A stretch of 64,000 nt of DNA from Sphingorhabdus sp. EL138 (GCF_945890115.1 NZ_CAMDCK010000012.1:28982-92981); one strand, 5' to 3'. Shown: positions 40,068-51,077, numbered from the stretch's first letter. Translations and numbers: made by a program. Notes: generated by a model from the sequence alone, not told the origin.

Positions 40068-40850
40068 ATGGCCAAGGCACATCACATCGTTTTTGCGAAT
40101 GAAAAGGGCGGGACGGGCAAGTCAACCACCGCAGTCCATGTCGCCATAGCTCTGGCGTCACGCGGCGCGCGGGTGGCGTGCATCGATCTGGATTCGCGCC
40201 AGCGCACCTTATACCGCTATCTGGAAAACCGGCGCGACACGATGACGCGGCGCAAAATAACTTTGCCGATGCCCGTGTTCGAAGTGTTCGAGCATGATTC
40301 GCAGGCCAGTTTGGAGCAGCAGGTGGAGCGCCTCGGCGCAGAAAATGATTTTCTTGTGTTTGACACGCCCGGACGCGATGATCCTTATGCGCGCTTTGTT
40401 GCGACGCGCGCCAATACGTTGGTTACCCCCATTAACGACAGCTTTGTCGACTTTGACCTGATTGGCCAAGTGGATACCGAAAACTTCAAATTGCGCAAGT
40501 TAAGCTTCTATGCGGAGCTTATCTGGGACGCGCGTAAGGAACGCGCCAAGATCGATGGTGTCACCATCGACTGGATCGTGGTCCGCAACCGCCTGCACAA
40601 TATGGAGGCGCGTAATCAGCAGCGCATGACTGATGCACTTGCCGAATTATCCAAGCGGGTTGGTTTCCGTTCGATACCCGGCCTGAATGAACGCGTCATT
40701 TATCGTGAGCTGTTTCCGTCCGGCCTGACGTTAATCGACAAGGGCCATCTGGGCCAATTGGCGACCGGACATATTGTCGCACGACAGGAACTGCGGGAAT
40801 TGGTCACTGGCCTTGCGCTACCCGAAATACCGCAAGCAGCTTTAGTATAA
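40068..40850 (+). CDS. mipZ: Division-plane positioning ATPase MipZ
   Basis: HIVFANEKGGTGKSTTAVHVAIALA...FDTPGRDDPYARFVATRANTLVTPINDSFVDFDLIG, MipZ-type ParA. Confidence 0.9.
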   Translation: MAKAHHIVFANEKGGTGKSTTAVHVAIALASRGARVACIDLDSRQRTLYRYLENRRDTMTRRKITLPMPVFEVFEHDSQASLEQQVERLGAENDFLVFDTPGRDDPYARFVATRANTLVTPINDSFVDFDLIGQVDTENFKLRKLSFYAELIWDARKERAKIDGVTIDWIVVRNRLHNMEARNQQRMTDALAELSKRVGFRSIPGLNERVIYRELFPSGLTLIDKGHLGQLATGHIVARQELRELVTGLALPEIPQAALV

Positions 40851-41263
40851 TGACATTTTTGGCCATTTTGGCTCTGCTTGCACTTGGCTGGGCCGTGTGG
40901 AAGGGCAAGCTTCAAAAGCAGCAATTGCTGCCTATTTTGCTCGGACTATCCGGCGCCCTTCTTGCATCGCGGGGAAGCCTGATAATCGGTGTGGCTGCGA
41001 TAGGGATAGCCGTTCTCTGGTATCGCGGCCTGACATTGCGGCTGTTCAGTTTTGGCGCCAAACGCGGCAAGCCGTCGGATATCGATGATGCCCGTTTCCT
41101 GCTGGGCGTGTCGCGTTTTGACAATGCAGAGCGGATTCGCGAACGTCACCGCACCCTGATTGCGCAAAACCATCCAGACACCGGCGGCAGCGACGGACGC
41201 GCCGCCGAATTGAATAAAGCGCGCGACATTTTGTTGGATGACTTTGACAATAAACGGCGGTAA
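40850..41263 (+). CDS. Membrane-anchored J-domain protein
   Basis: N-terminal TM segments; C-terminal RHRTLIAQNHPDTGGSDGRAAELNKARDILL (HPD). Confidence 0.8.
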   Translation: MTFLAILALLALGWAVWKGKLQKQQLLPILLGLSGALLASRGSLIIGVAAIGIAVLWYRGLTLRLFSFGAKRGKPSDIDDARFLLGVSRFDNAERIRERHRTLIAQNHPDTGGSDGRAAELNKARDILLDDFDNKRR

Positions 41264-41298
41264 CGGCCAATTTCTTTTCCGCACATACAGGACATTCC

Positions 41299-42684
41299 AT
41301 GGCGCACCATTTCCACCCCACCTCGCTTCGTGAATATGACATTCGCGGTATCATCGGCGAAACTTTGGGGGAGGCCGACGCCTATGCCATTGGCCGGGGG
41401 TTCGGCAGCTGCCTTGTCCGCGCTGGCGGTAAAAAGGCGGTCATAGGCTATGACGGGCGGGTAAGCTCACCCATGCTTGAGGAAGCTTTGGTCAAAGGAC
41501 TGAACGACAGCAATGTTGATGTCGTGCGCATCGGCATGGGCCCAACGCCCATGCTATATTATGCTGAGGCCGTATTGGATGACGTTGATGGCGGCATAGA
41601 AATAACCGGAAGCCACAACCCCGCCAATTATAACGGCTTCAAAATGGTCCTTATGGGTAAACCGTTTTTCGGGGCCGATATCCAAAAAATTGGCCGTATG
41701 GCGGCCGCCGAGGATTGGGTGAACGGAACGGGCACTTCGGAACATCTCGATATCCTTGACCAATATGTCGCCCGCGTGGCGCAAGCCGCTCCACAAAAGG
41801 CATTTCGCATCGGTTGGGATGCGGGCAATGGGGCGGCGGGACCGGCAATTGAAAAGCTGGTCAAGATGTTACCTGGAGAGCATCATCTCTTATTCACAGA
41901 AGTGGATGGCCAATTTCCCAATCATCACCCGGATCCAACCGAGCCTGCCAATCTGGTCGATTTGCAGCGGCTTGTCGCGGAAAAGAAGCTCGATTTTGGA
42001 GTGGCTTTTGACGGCGATGGTGACCGTATCGGTGCCATTGATGGCGAAGGCCGCGTTATCTGGGGCGACCAATTGCTGCAAATCTATGCTGCAGATGTGC
42101 TGGGCGAAGTGCCCGGCGCCACGATTATTGCCGATGTAAAAGCTTCTCAGGCCTTGTTCGACTGCGTCAGCGCATTGGGCGGTCAGCCAATGATGTGGAA
42201 AACTGGCCACAGCCTCATTAAGTCCAAAATGAAAGAAACGGGATCGCCGCTCGCGGGTGAAATGAGCGGGCATATCTTCTTCAAGCATGAATATTATGGT
42301 TTTGACGATGCGATTTATGCCGCTGTGCGGCTGATGTCCGCTTCGGCCAAGCTGGGCAAAAGCGTGACGGAGTTGCGCAGCGAAATGCCGGAGATGATCA
42401 ACACCCCCGAAATGCGTTTCCAAGTCGACGAGAGCCGCAAATTTGCCGTGATTGACGAAGTGCTTGCACGGTTGTCGGCGGACGGCGCGGATGTGAACAA
42501 CACCGACGGCGCGCGCGTCAATACGCCCGATGGCTGGTGGCTGTTGCGCGCATCGAACACGCAAGACGTGCTCGTCGCCCGCGCCGAGGCATCTTCGCAA
42601 GATGGTCTCGAACGGCTGATGGCGCAAATTGATGCGCAATTGGCGGCATCAGGGCTGGAACGCGGGGAAACTGTCGGGCATTAA
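41299..42684 (+). CDS. Phosphomannomutase/phosphoglucomutase
   Basis: LREYDIRGIIGETL...GIEITGSHNPANYNGFKMV...AFDGDGDRIGAID. Confidence 0.94.
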   Translation: MAHHFHPTSLREYDIRGIIGETLGEADAYAIGRGFGSCLVRAGGKKAVIGYDGRVSSPMLEEALVKGLNDSNVDVVRIGMGPTPMLYYAEAVLDDVDGGIEITGSHNPANYNGFKMVLMGKPFFGADIQKIGRMAAAEDWVNGTGTSEHLDILDQYVARVAQAAPQKAFRIGWDAGNGAAGPAIEKLVKMLPGEHHLLFTEVDGQFPNHHPDPTEPANLVDLQRLVAEKKLDFGVAFDGDGDRIGAIDGEGRVIWGDQLLQIYAADVLGEVPGATIIADVKASQALFDCVSALGGQPMMWKTGHSLIKSKMKETGSPLAGEMSGHIFFKHEYYGFDDAIYAAVRLMSASAKLGKSVTELRSEMPEMINTPEMRFQVDESRKFAVIDEVLARLSADGADVNNTDGARVNTPDGWWLLRASNTQDVLVARAEASSQDGLERLMAQIDAQLAASGLERGETVGH

Positions 42685-42691
42685 GCTCGGC

Positions 42692-45097
42692 GTGAGTTTA
42701 CCCCCCATCATTCTCAATTGGTTCGCCGCGCGCGGGTGGCAGCCGCGACGGCATCAATTGGAGATGCTCGACGCGGCACGGGATGGGCGGCATGCCCTGC
42801 TGGTGGCCGCGACGGGTGCGGGTAAGACGCTAGCGGGGTTTTTGCCGAGCCTTAAGGATTTGATTGCCGACCCGTCAGACGGCCTCCACACCCTCTATAT
42901 CTCCCCACTGAAGGCATTGGCCACTGACGTGCGCCGCAATCTGCTGATCCCGATCGAGGAAATGGGCTTGCCGATCCGCGTTGAAGCACGGACGGGCGAT
43001 ACGCCGTCGGACCGCAAGGCGCGGCAGCGGGTTAAGCCGCCGCATATATTGCTGACCACACCTGAATCGCTGTCGTTGTTGCTCAGCCATGAAGACAGCG
43101 TGCACATGTTCGCCACGCTAAAACGCGTCATTGTCGATGAGGTTCACGCCTTCGCCAATGGCAAGCGCGGGGATCTACTCAGCCTATCACTCGCGCGGTT
43201 GCAAACGCTTGCGCCGGACCTGCAACGTGTGGCGCTTTCGGCTACCGTGGCCGACCCCGATGACTATCGCGCATGGCTCGCGCCTTATGGCGACATGGAT
43301 CAGGTGCGCTTGGTCGAGGGCGAGGCCGCGGCAGAACCTGACCTGACGATCCTGTTGCCAGAGGGCCGCGTACCATGGGCGGGGCATAGCGGGCAGCATG
43401 CGATACCGCAGTTGATTGACGAAATCGGGCGCAACAAAATCACTTTGATATTTTGCAACACCCGCTTCCTCGCAGAATATATTTTCCAGAAATTATGGGA
43501 CGCGAACGAACCCAAATATGCCATTGGCATTCACCACGGGTCTTTGTCGGTCGAGGCGCGGCGCAAGGTCGAGGGCGCGATGGCCGAAGGTAAATTGCGC
43601 GCCTTGGTCTGCACGTCCAGCCTTGATTTGGGTGTCGACTGGGGCAATGTCGACTGCGTGATCCAAATGGGCGCGCCCAAGGGTTCGTCGCGTTTGTTGC
43701 AGCGTGTTGGCCGGTCCAACCACCGGATGGACGAACCCAGCAAGGCCATTCTGGTCCCCGGCAATCGTTTTGAATATCTGGAAGCGCAGGCCGCTTTTGA
43801 CGCAGTGGCAGAGGGCGTGCGCGATGGCGAAACCTTCCGCCCCGGAAGCCATGATGTCTTGGCGCAACATGTCATGGGGATCGCCTGCGCCGGACCCTTT
43901 GACGAGAGCGCATTGCTGGCCGAGGTGCAATCGGCCTTACCTTATTCAGGCATCGATGCGGCGACCTTTGCGCGCGTCATCGCCTTTATCGCAACCGGCG
44001 GATATGCGTTGAAAGCCTATGACCGCTATAAGAAATTGGTCAAAGACCCCGATGGCCGGTGGCGCCTATCGCACCCGCAATTGGCTGCGCAGCATCGGTT
44101 TAACGCAGGGATCATCGTCGATGCGCCAATGCTGGAGATCCGGTTCCGCAATGGCCGCAAATTGGGCAAGGTTGAGGAATCTTTCGCCGCCACATTAAGC
44201 CCCGGCAACTGCTTCACCTTTGCCGGCATGGCGCTTGAGGTCGAATCGATCAAAGACCTTGACCTCATCGTCCGCGCCGCGACCAAGCCCGCGAGTAACA
44301 TCCCAAGCTATATGGGCACGCGCTTGCCGCTGACCACGCATCTGGCGGAGCGCGTGCGGCAGATGCTCACCGACAGGCCGGGCTGGGCGCGCTTTCCCGA
44401 CGACGTGCGCGAATGGTTGGAGATGCAAGATTATCGCAGCCAGATGCCGCAAGCGGGACAATTGCTGGTCGAAACCTTCCCGCACGACAAACGCTATTAT
44501 ATGGTGGCCTATCCGTTCGAAGGGTGGAACGCGCACCAGTCACTGGGCATGCTGATCACGCGGCGAATGGAGAGCCGGGGCCTGATGCCCATGGGCTTTG
44601 TCGCGAGCGATTATGCCTTGGGCGTGTGGAGCCTTAAGCCCATCACCGACCCAGGGCCTTTATTTTCTGCCGACATATTGGCCGATGAATTTGTGGACTG
44701 GGTGGAGCAGAGCTATTTGCTCAAACGCGCCTTTCGCGAAGTGGCGGTGATTAGCGGGCTTGTCGAACGGCAGGTTCCCGGCAAGCGCAAGACGGGCAGG
44801 CAAGTGACCTTTTCCACCGACCTGATTTATGATGTGCTGCGCAAATATGAACCCGCCCATCTGTTGTTGGAGGCGGCATGGGCCGATGCGCGGGCGCGGT
44901 TGACTGATGTCGGGCGGCTTGGCGATTTTCTGGATCGCGCCGCCGATAACATGCTGCACGTCGATCTGGAGCGTGTCAGCCCGCTGGCCGTGCCATTACT
45001 AGTGATGATCGGCCGCGAGAGTGTGGCGCAGGGGTCAGTGGACGACGCTTTGTTAATGGAGGCGGAGAGCCTCGCGGGCATTGCGATGACGCCGTAA
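42692..45097 (+). CDS. Ligase-associated DEXH-box (Lhr-like) helicase
   Basis: LLVAATGAGKTLAGFLPSL, RVIVDEVHAF, STSSLDLGVDWG-type motif (VCTSSLDLGVDWGNVD), LLQRVGRSNHRMDEPSKA; GTG start at 42692. Confidence 0.9.
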   Translation: MSLPPIILNWFAARGWQPRRHQLEMLDAARDGRHALLVAATGAGKTLAGFLPSLKDLIADPSDGLHTLYISPLKALATDVRRNLLIPIEEMGLPIRVEARTGDTPSDRKARQRVKPPHILLTTPESLSLLLSHEDSVHMFATLKRVIVDEVHAFANGKRGDLLSLSLARLQTLAPDLQRVALSATVADPDDYRAWLAPYGDMDQVRLVEGEAAAEPDLTILLPEGRVPWAGHSGQHAIPQLIDEIGRNKITLIFCNTRFLAEYIFQKLWDANEPKYAIGIHHGSLSVEARRKVEGAMAEGKLRALVCTSSLDLGVDWGNVDCVIQMGAPKGSSRLLQRVGRSNHRMDEPSKAILVPGNRFEYLEAQAAFDAVAEGVRDGETFRPGSHDVLAQHVMGIACAGPFDESALLAEVQSALPYSGIDAATFARVIAFIATGGYALKAYDRYKKLVKDPDGRWRLSHPQLAAQHRFNAGIIVDAPMLEIRFRNGRKLGKVEESFAATLSPGNCFTFAGMALEVESIKDLDLIVRAATKPASNIPSYMGTRLPLTTHLAERVRQMLTDRPGWARFPDDVREWLEMQDYRSQMPQAGQLLVETFPHDKRYYMVAYPFEGWNAHQSLGMLITRRMESRGLMPMGFVASDYALGVWSLKPITDPGPLFSADILADEFVDWVEQSYLLKRAFREVAVISGLVERQVPGKRKTGRQVTFSTDLIYDVLRKYEPAHLLLEAAWADARARLTDVGRLGDFLDRAADNMLHVDLERVSPLAVPLLVMIGRESVAQGSVDDALLMEAESLAGIAMTP

Positions 45098-45169
45098 ACG
45101 CATAAAGACTAAGCTGGCGGCAGCTACGCACATCCGCTTGCAGTCGCGCACCACAATCCGCATAGCCTT

Positions 45170-45871
45170 GTGGCCATGGCACAAAGCTTCGAATTTGGTG
45201 GGCAGAGATTTGAGATAGCTGGAGAGGCGGCGTTATATTGGCGCGCGCAAGAGGCGTTATTGGTGTCCGACCTGCATCTGGAAAAGGCGAGCGCCTTTGC
45301 CTTAATTGGCCAAATGCTGCCGCCTTATGACAGCGTATCGACGCTTGAGGAAATAGCCACACTTTGCAGGACATATCGACCAGCAAGAATCATATCCCTT
45401 GGTGACAATTTCCACGATGATGACGGGGAACAGCGATTGGCGGAAGACGCTGCGGCGTTATTGGTGGACTTGGCCTGCAACACCGAATGGATCTGGATCA
45501 CCGGAAACCATGACCGCGCGGTGTCGGGTATATGGGGCGGCAAGGCCTTTGACGAAGTGACATTGTCGGGCATCACCCTTCGGCATGAGGCGTTACGTGG
45601 CGACCCCAATCCCGAAATCTCCGGCCATTTCCATCCAAAGTTCCGGCAAGTGCTGCGCGGGCGGATGGTGAAACGGCGTTGCTTTGTGAAAACCCCGCGC
45701 AAGATGATCATGCCCGCCTTTGGTGCGCTGACCGGCGGGCTGGATGTGCAGGATGCTGCTATATGGAAAGCGTGCGACTTGACCGATGGTGAAGGGGTTG
45801 AGGCTTTGGTTGCCACACAGAACAGCTATGCCCGATTTGCCTTAAACAACGCTGGCGCGCGCGCCAAATAA
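45170..45871 (+). CDS. pdeM: Ligase-associated DNA damage response metallophosphoesterase (PdeM)
   Basis: LLVSDLHLEKASAFA...SLGDNFHDDDG...WITGNHDRAVSG...EISGHFHPK; adjacent to Lhr-like helicase. Confidence 0.9.
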   Translation: MAMAQSFEFGGQRFEIAGEAALYWRAQEALLVSDLHLEKASAFALIGQMLPPYDSVSTLEEIATLCRTYRPARIISLGDNFHDDDGEQRLAEDAAALLVDLACNTEWIWITGNHDRAVSGIWGGKAFDEVTLSGITLRHEALRGDPNPEISGHFHPKFRQVLRGRMVKRRCFVKTPRKMIMPAFGALTGGLDVQDAAIWKACDLTDGEGVEALVATQNSYARFALNNAGARAK

Positions 45872-46528
45872 GGCCGTACCGACACGAATATATGTCGCGC
45901 CCAACATGATGGCGGTTTCGAAATCATCGGACATGCCCATGCTCAATTGTGCCAATCCGTGCCGCGCGGACAATTCGGCCAAAAGCGCAAAAAAGGGCGC
46001 GGCCTCCAGTTCAGCAGGCGGAATGCACATCAACCCAGCCACCGGAATGCCCGCATCCTGCGCCGCCTTCAGCAGGTCGGGAAGTTCCGCCAAGGCACAC
46101 CCGCCCTTTTGCTCTTCTGCGCCAATATTGACCTGAATGAAGCACGGCACCGCGCGCCCCAGCTTTTGCATCGCCTTGCCCAGCGCCGTGACAAGCGACA
46201 GCCGATCAACCGAATGGATCATGTCAAACAACGCAACCGCCTCTTCGGCCTTGTTCGATTGCAACTGGCCAATCAGGTGTAGCTCCACGTCCGGATGCCG
46301 CTCCTTCAGCTCTGGCCATTTGCTTGCGGCCTCCTGAACACGGTTTTCACCGAACAGCCTTTGGCCTTCTAAGATGAGTGGTTCAATGTCTTGCGCCGAC
46401 CGGGTTTTCGACACCGCGATGAGGTGGATGTCCTGCGCCGGACGTCGCGCCAATGTGGCAGCGGCGTTCATACGCGTGCGGATGGCCGTCAAACGGTCGG
46501 CGGATGTTTCTATTGTCGCTTCCTGCAT
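45842..46528 (-). CDS. YggS family PLP homeostasis protein
   Basis: LIAVSKTRSAQDIEPL...FGENRVQEAASKWPEL...LHLIGQLQSNKAEEA...LSMGMSDDFETAI. Confidence 0.95.
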   Translation of the reverse strand: MQEATIETSADRLTAIRTRMNAAATLARRPAQDIHLIAVSKTRSAQDIEPLILEGQRLFGENRVQEAASKWPELKERHPDVELHLIGQLQSNKAEEAVALFDMIHSVDRLSLVTALGKAMQKLGRAVPCFIQVNIGAEEQKGGCALAELPDLLKAAQDAGIPVAGLMCIPPAELEAAPFFALLAELSARHGLAQLSMGMSDDFETAIMLGATYIRVGTALFGARASVV

Positions 46529-46551
46529 AGCGGATCGCTATAGGCAGTTGC

Positions 46552-47100
46552 ATGCCGCGAAGCCACCCCTTGCCGAAAATCTGGCTCATGACCGATGCGC
46601 GTTTTGGTGATGACCAGCTGCGCGCTATTCAGCAGCTGCCTGCGCGATCAGGTGTGGTTTTCCGCCATTATCATTTGGCTACTCAACAACGTCGCGTATT
46701 GTTTGCTCAAGTGCTGCGGATTTGTCGTCGGCGCGGGCATATATTGCTGTTGGCGGGTGATGCGCGGACCGCATTGCGCTGGCATGCCGATGGCTTTCAT
46801 CAGCGCAGCCTTGGTCATAGTGGCTTGCTGCATAGCGCCCCTGTTCACAATGCGCGCGAAATCGCTGAGGTAAAGCAAAGCCGCCCAGACCTTGTATTCC
46901 TCTCCCCGCTTTTCGATACCAACAGCCACCCCGGCGCGCAGCCGCTGGGTCCCTTGATGTTTCAACGGCTCGCAAAGCTTGCCGGCCCAAGGCGCATCAT
47001 CGCCTTGGGCGGCATGACCCGTCAGACCGCATTCATGCTGGGCCCACGGAGCATCCATGGGTGGGCGGCGATTGATGCTTTCGGGAAAAAGACCGCTTAG
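46552..47100 (+). CDS. ThiE/TenI-like protein (degenerate)
   Basis: PRIIALGGMTRQTAFML and PDLVFLSPLFDTNSHPGAQPLGP match ThiE/TenI; thiamine-phosphate contact motifs appear altered. Confidence 0.65.
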   Translation: MPRSHPLPKIWLMTDARFGDDQLRAIQQLPARSGVVFRHYHLATQQRRVLFAQVLRICRRRGHILLLAGDARTALRWHADGFHQRSLGHSGLLHSAPVHNAREIAEVKQSRPDLVFLSPLFDTNSHPGAQPLGPLMFQRLAKLAGPRRIIALGGMTRQTAFMLGPRSIHGWAAIDAFGKKTA

Positions 47101-47888
47101 AAGCGGATTTTGGTTCCAACATAAACCGCTTCGCTGTCCTTGCGGTTGTCAGGCAAGGGAATGACGCGGTCATTCTCACTGGCGTACCGGACACCAGCGG
47201 TGACATCGATCTTGCGGCTGATCGAGAAGCTGCCGCCGACATCAAGCTTATAGTCACCGGAAGCCCCGCTACCGCGAGCGGGCGGAGCCATTTCTTTATT
47301 CTGGTCAAGTTTAATATTGGTGCTGAACTTGCTTGGCTTCTGAACTGTTTCATCAAGCCGGAAGCCGCCCTTGCCAACATCGCTCAAAGGTGTCTTTGCA
47401 GCGCGGGCGTTCGCCTTGGGCAAAGTGAAATCCTGCCAACCCTTCGACGCAGTCAAACGATAGTCGACCGCAGCCAGACGTAGCCCCTTACCAGCGCCGA
47501 CGTCGCTTGGTGCGATGACATTACGTATAGATACAGCACCGGCGGTCAGACGCGAATTGGCCCGCGCAGCGACGGTAATCGTGCGATTGCGCCCTTCACC
47601 AGCACTCGCCGGCGTGAAAGGGAACCGCGCATTGGGTGCAATTTGCGTAGCGGAGAATTTCTGGGCAAGCACACTGTCACCGCCAGCAGGGGTAAACATA
47701 GCGACCCAAGACGGCGCAGCCATTTGTTCCGGACTGGATGCCTTTGCGGCAAAGGCAGGGACGATCATCGGCGAAAGGGCAAGCGAAGCCGTTGCCAGCA
47801 TCACTGCTGCAAAGGTCGCATATTTTCCTTTCTGTACCCGCTTCACGTTTATAGCCTTAGATTGAGCGATTCTTTTTCTTCGAGTCAT
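47097..47888 (-). CDS. Hypothetical secreted/outer-membrane-like protein
   Basis: Signal-like N-terminus (ATASLALSPMIVPAFA) and C-terminal aromatic residue (VYVGTKIRF). Confidence 0.5.
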   Translation of the reverse strand: MTRRKRIAQSKAINVKRVQKGKYATFAAVMLATASLALSPMIVPAFAAKASSPEQMAAPSWVAMFTPAGGDSVLAQKFSATQIAPNARFPFTPASAGEGRNRTITVAARANSRLTAGAVSIRNVIAPSDVGAGKGLRLAAVDYRLTASKGWQDFTLPKANARAAKTPLSDVGKGGFRLDETVQKPSKFSTNIKLDQNKEMAPPARGSGASGDYKLDVGGSFSISRKIDVTAGVRYASENDRVIPLPDNRKDSEAVYVGTKIRF

Positions 47889-48102
47889 GCATACGCTGCA
47901 TTTCAGGGATTCAAAAGAGGCGTAATTTCAGAATCAACCTAATAACATGTTTTATCCGCAGTTGTTGCATGATGTCCACAATCGGATAGCGCATGGAAAC
48001 TGACTGCAGCGTTAATTCCCCGCCGTTCAGCCGCCAGAAAGCTTGCCCCCGACATCAAGCCTCTATAGAGGTTTCCGATATTCCATTGTTCAAGGACATT
48101 TT

Positions 48103-48546
48103 ATGCGCACCACCCGCCTGGCACTCATCGTTGCGACCAGCAGCTTAATAAGCTTAGGCCTGCTTTCCGGCTGCGGCGGCAGGGAACGTCCAAAAGCGGA
48201 CCTTGCGGCCAGCCAGGTCACCACCATTGGCGTCAACAGCTATTTGTGGCGCGCATCACTTGATGCTTTGTCCTTCATGCCGTTGCTACAAACCGACTCA
48301 TCGGGCGGCGTCATCGTCACCGATTGGTATGTAAACCCGCAAAGCCCCGGCGAACGGGTGAAATTGACGATTTCGATCCTCGACCAAGACCTGCGTGCCG
48401 ACGCCTTGCGCGTGGCCGGCAGCCGGGAAGTCTCGCAAAATGGCCAGTGGGTCGCGGCACCATTGCGGGCGGCGACAGTGCAAAAGCTTGAAGCCGTGAT
48501 TCTCACCAAGGCGCGTGACCTTCGTCGGTCGTCGATTACCGGGTAA
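48103..48546 (+). CDS. DUF3576 lipoprotein
   Basis: Lipobox [42 protein letters not shown]; upstream of leuS as in many alphaproteobacteria. Confidence 0.85.
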   Translation: MRTTRLALIVATSSLISLGLLSGCGGRERPKADLAASQVTTIGVNSYLWRASLDALSFMPLLQTDSSGGVIVTDWYVNPQSPGERVKLTISILDQDLRADALRVAGSREVSQNGQWVAAPLRAATVQKLEAVILTKARDLRRSSITG

Positions 48547-48551
48547 TTTCT

Positions 48552-51077
48552 ATGTCCAATGTAGAGCGCTTTAACCCGCACGTCGCCGACGCGCGGTGGC
48601 AAAATATTTGGGAAGAGCGCAGCAGCTTCGTTGCGGATGACAATTCGACCAAACCCCGCGCTTATGTCCTTGAAATGTTTCCCTATCCTTCGGGCCGCAT
48701 CCATATCGGCCATGTCCGCAATTACACGATGGGCGACGTTCTGGCACGCTACAAGCGGATGACGGGGCATGAGGTGTTGCATCCCATGGGTTGGGACGCC
48801 TTTGGCATGCCGGCCGAAAATGCGGCGATGGAGAAGAATGTCCACCCCGGCGGGTGGACGCGCGACAATATCGCAAACATGAAAGCGCAGCTAAAGCGGC
48901 TTGGCTTTGCGATTGACTGGACACGCGAGCTGGCGACCTGCGAGCCCGAATATTATGGCCATGAACAGGCCCTGTTCCTCAAACTATATGCCGCTGGCTT
49001 GGTCTATCGCAAGGAATCGGCCGTGAACTGGGACCCGGTCGACATGACCGTGCTTGCCAATGAACAAGTCATCGATGGCAAAGGCTGGCGATCTGGGGCG
49101 CCGATTGAACGCCGCAAGCTGAGCCAGTGGTTCCTCAAGATCACCGACTTTGCAGATGAACTGCTCACGGGGCTTGGTGCGCTTGACCAATGGCCAGACA
49201 AGGTGCGGTTGATGCAGGAAAACTGGATCGGCAAATCGCAAGGCTTGAAATGCACCTTCCATTTCCCCGGGGGGGATGGCGGCATCGACGTTTTTACAAC
49301 GCGGCCTGATACAATGTTCGGCGCAAGCTTTGTCGCTATTGCCGCCGACCATCCCGTCGCGCAAACGCTGGCCGCCAATGCACCCGATTTGCAGGCATTT
49401 ATCGAGGAATGCCGCAAGGGCGGCACCACCGCCGCCGACATTGAAACTGCTGAAAAACGTGGGTTTGATACAGGCTTGACCGTCGAACATCCGCTCGATT
49501 CAAGCTGGCATTTGCCGGTCTATGTCGCGAATTTCGTGTTAATGGATTATGGCACCGGCGCCGTCTTTGGCTGCCCCGCACATGACCAACGCGACCTTGA
49601 TTTTGCCCGCAAATATGATTTGCCCGTCACCCGCGTTGTCGCTGATGGCGATTTGATCAATAGCGCCTTTGCCGGCGATATTGCCTTCACTGGCCCCGGC
49701 ACAATCGTCAATTCGCGCTGGATGAATGGCATGACGATTGATCAGGCGAAGGCCGATGTCATCGCACGCGCGCAGGCCGAAGGTTGGGGCATTGGCCAGA
49801 CGCAATATCGCCTGCGCGATTGGGGCGTTTCGCGTCAGCGTTATTGGGGCACACCCATTCCCATCATCCATTGCCAGACCTGCGGCATAGTGCCGGTGCC
49901 GGATGACCAATTGCCGGTAACCTTACCCGAAGAGGTCAGTTTCGACATTCCCGGCAACCCGCTGGATCGGCATCCCAGTTGGAGCAAGGTCGATTGCCCA
50001 AGCTGCGGTCAGCCTGCGCGGCGCGAAACAGACACGCTCGATACTTTTGTCGATTCAAGCTGGTATTTCATTCGCTTTGCCAGCCAGCCACATGACAAGC
50101 CATTTGAACGCACGGTTGCGGAAAAATGGCTCCCGGTAGACCAATATATTGGCGGCGTTGAACATGCCATTTTACATTTGCTCTACGCCCGTTTCTGGAC
50201 GCGCGCATTGAACCATATTGGCTTGATCGACGTGAAGGAGCCCTTTGCGTCCTTGTTCACGCAAGGCATGGTCACGCACCAAACCTATCAAGACGCCAAG
50301 GGCAGTTGGCTGAGCCCCGATCAGGTGCGTCGCGAAGGGGACATCTGGACCATCATCGATAGTGGCGCTCCTGCGGTTGCTGGCCGTATCGAGAAAATGT
50401 CCAAGTCCAAAAAGAATGTCGTCGATCCCGATGACATTGTGGATCAATATGGCGCTGACGCCGTGCGCTGGTTCATGCTCTCCGACAGCCCGCCCGAACG
50501 CGATCTGGAATGGTCCGAAGCAGGCATCGAGGGGTGCTGGCGCTTTGTGCAACGTCTGTGGCGTCTGACATCACAAGTGAGCGGTGCCGATGGGGCGGAC
50601 AAAGCCTTGGACCGCAAAACGCATCAGGTGATCGCTGGCGTCGGCGCAGATATCGAGGCGCTGGCCTTTAACAAGGCCGTGGCAAAGATTTACGATCTGG
50701 CCAACATTATTGAAAAAGCCCCGCCATCGGCCAGCCGCGATTCTGCCATCCGCACGATCCTATTGCTGTCATCACCCATGGTTCCGCATTTGGCCGAAGA
50801 AGCGTGGACTCAGCTTGGCGCAGAACTGGGTGGCGGTCTCATCGCTGACGCTACATGGCCAGCGTTAGATCCGGCCCTGCTTGAAGAGGACGAGGTTACC
50901 ATCGCCATTCAAGTGAGGGGCAAATTGCGTGATACGCTGACGGTCGCCAAGGGCTTGCCGCAAGCCGAGATAGAGGCGCTTGCGCTGGCCAGCCAAAAGG
51001 TTCAGATTGCCATTGACGGCGGCGATATCAAAAAAATCATCGTCGTTCCCGACAGGCTGGTCAACATCGTCTTATGA
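48552..51077 (+). CDS. leuS: Leucine--tRNA ligase
   Basis: [38 protein letters not shown]. Confidence 0.98.
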   Translation: MSNVERFNPHVADARWQNIWEERSSFVADDNSTKPRAYVLEMFPYPSGRIHIGHVRNYTMGDVLARYKRMTGHEVLHPMGWDAFGMPAENAAMEKNVHPGGWTRDNIANMKAQLKRLGFAIDWTRELATCEPEYYGHEQALFLKLYAAGLVYRKESAVNWDPVDMTVLANEQVIDGKGWRSGAPIERRKLSQWFLKITDFADELLTGLGALDQWPDKVRLMQENWIGKSQGLKCTFHFPGGDGGIDVFTTRPDTMFGASFVAIAADHPVAQTLAANAPDLQAFIEECRKGGTTAADIETAEKRGFDTGLTVEHPLDSSWHLPVYVANFVLMDYGTGAVFGCPAHDQRDLDFARKYDLPVTRVVADGDLINSAFAGDIAFTGPGTIVNSRWMNGMTIDQAKADVIARAQAEGWGIGQTQYRLRDWGVSRQRYWGTPIPIIHCQTCGIVPVPDDQLPVTLPEEVSFDIPGNPLDRHPSWSKVDCPSCGQPARRETDTLDTFVDSSWYFIRFASQPHDKPFERTVAEKWLPVDQYIGGVEHAILHLLYARFWTRALNHIGLIDVKEPFASLFTQGMVTHQTYQDAKGSWLSPDQVRREGDIWTIIDSGAPAVAGRIEKMSKSKKNVVDPDDIVDQYGADAVRWFMLSDSPPERDLEWSEAGIEGCWRFVQRLWRLTSQVSGADGADKALDRKTHQVIAGVGADIEALAFNKAVAKIYDLANIIEKAPPSASRDSAIRTILLLSSPMVPHLAEEAWTQLGAELGGGLIADATWPALDPALLEEDEVTIAIQVRGKLRDTLTVAKGLPQAEIEALALASQKVQIAIDGGDIKKIIVVPDRLVNIVL

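Noticed and set aside
41890-42639. 249-aa minus-strand ORF
   Set aside because: Antisense shadow of the phosphomannomutase gene with no recognisable domain.
42629-42691. Upstream ATG extension of the Lhr-like helicase (MMRNWRHQGWNAGKLSGIKLG)
   Set aside because: Overlaps the phosphomannomutase 3' end; GTG at 42692 gives the expected N-terminus (SLPPIILNWFAARGWQPRRHQ).
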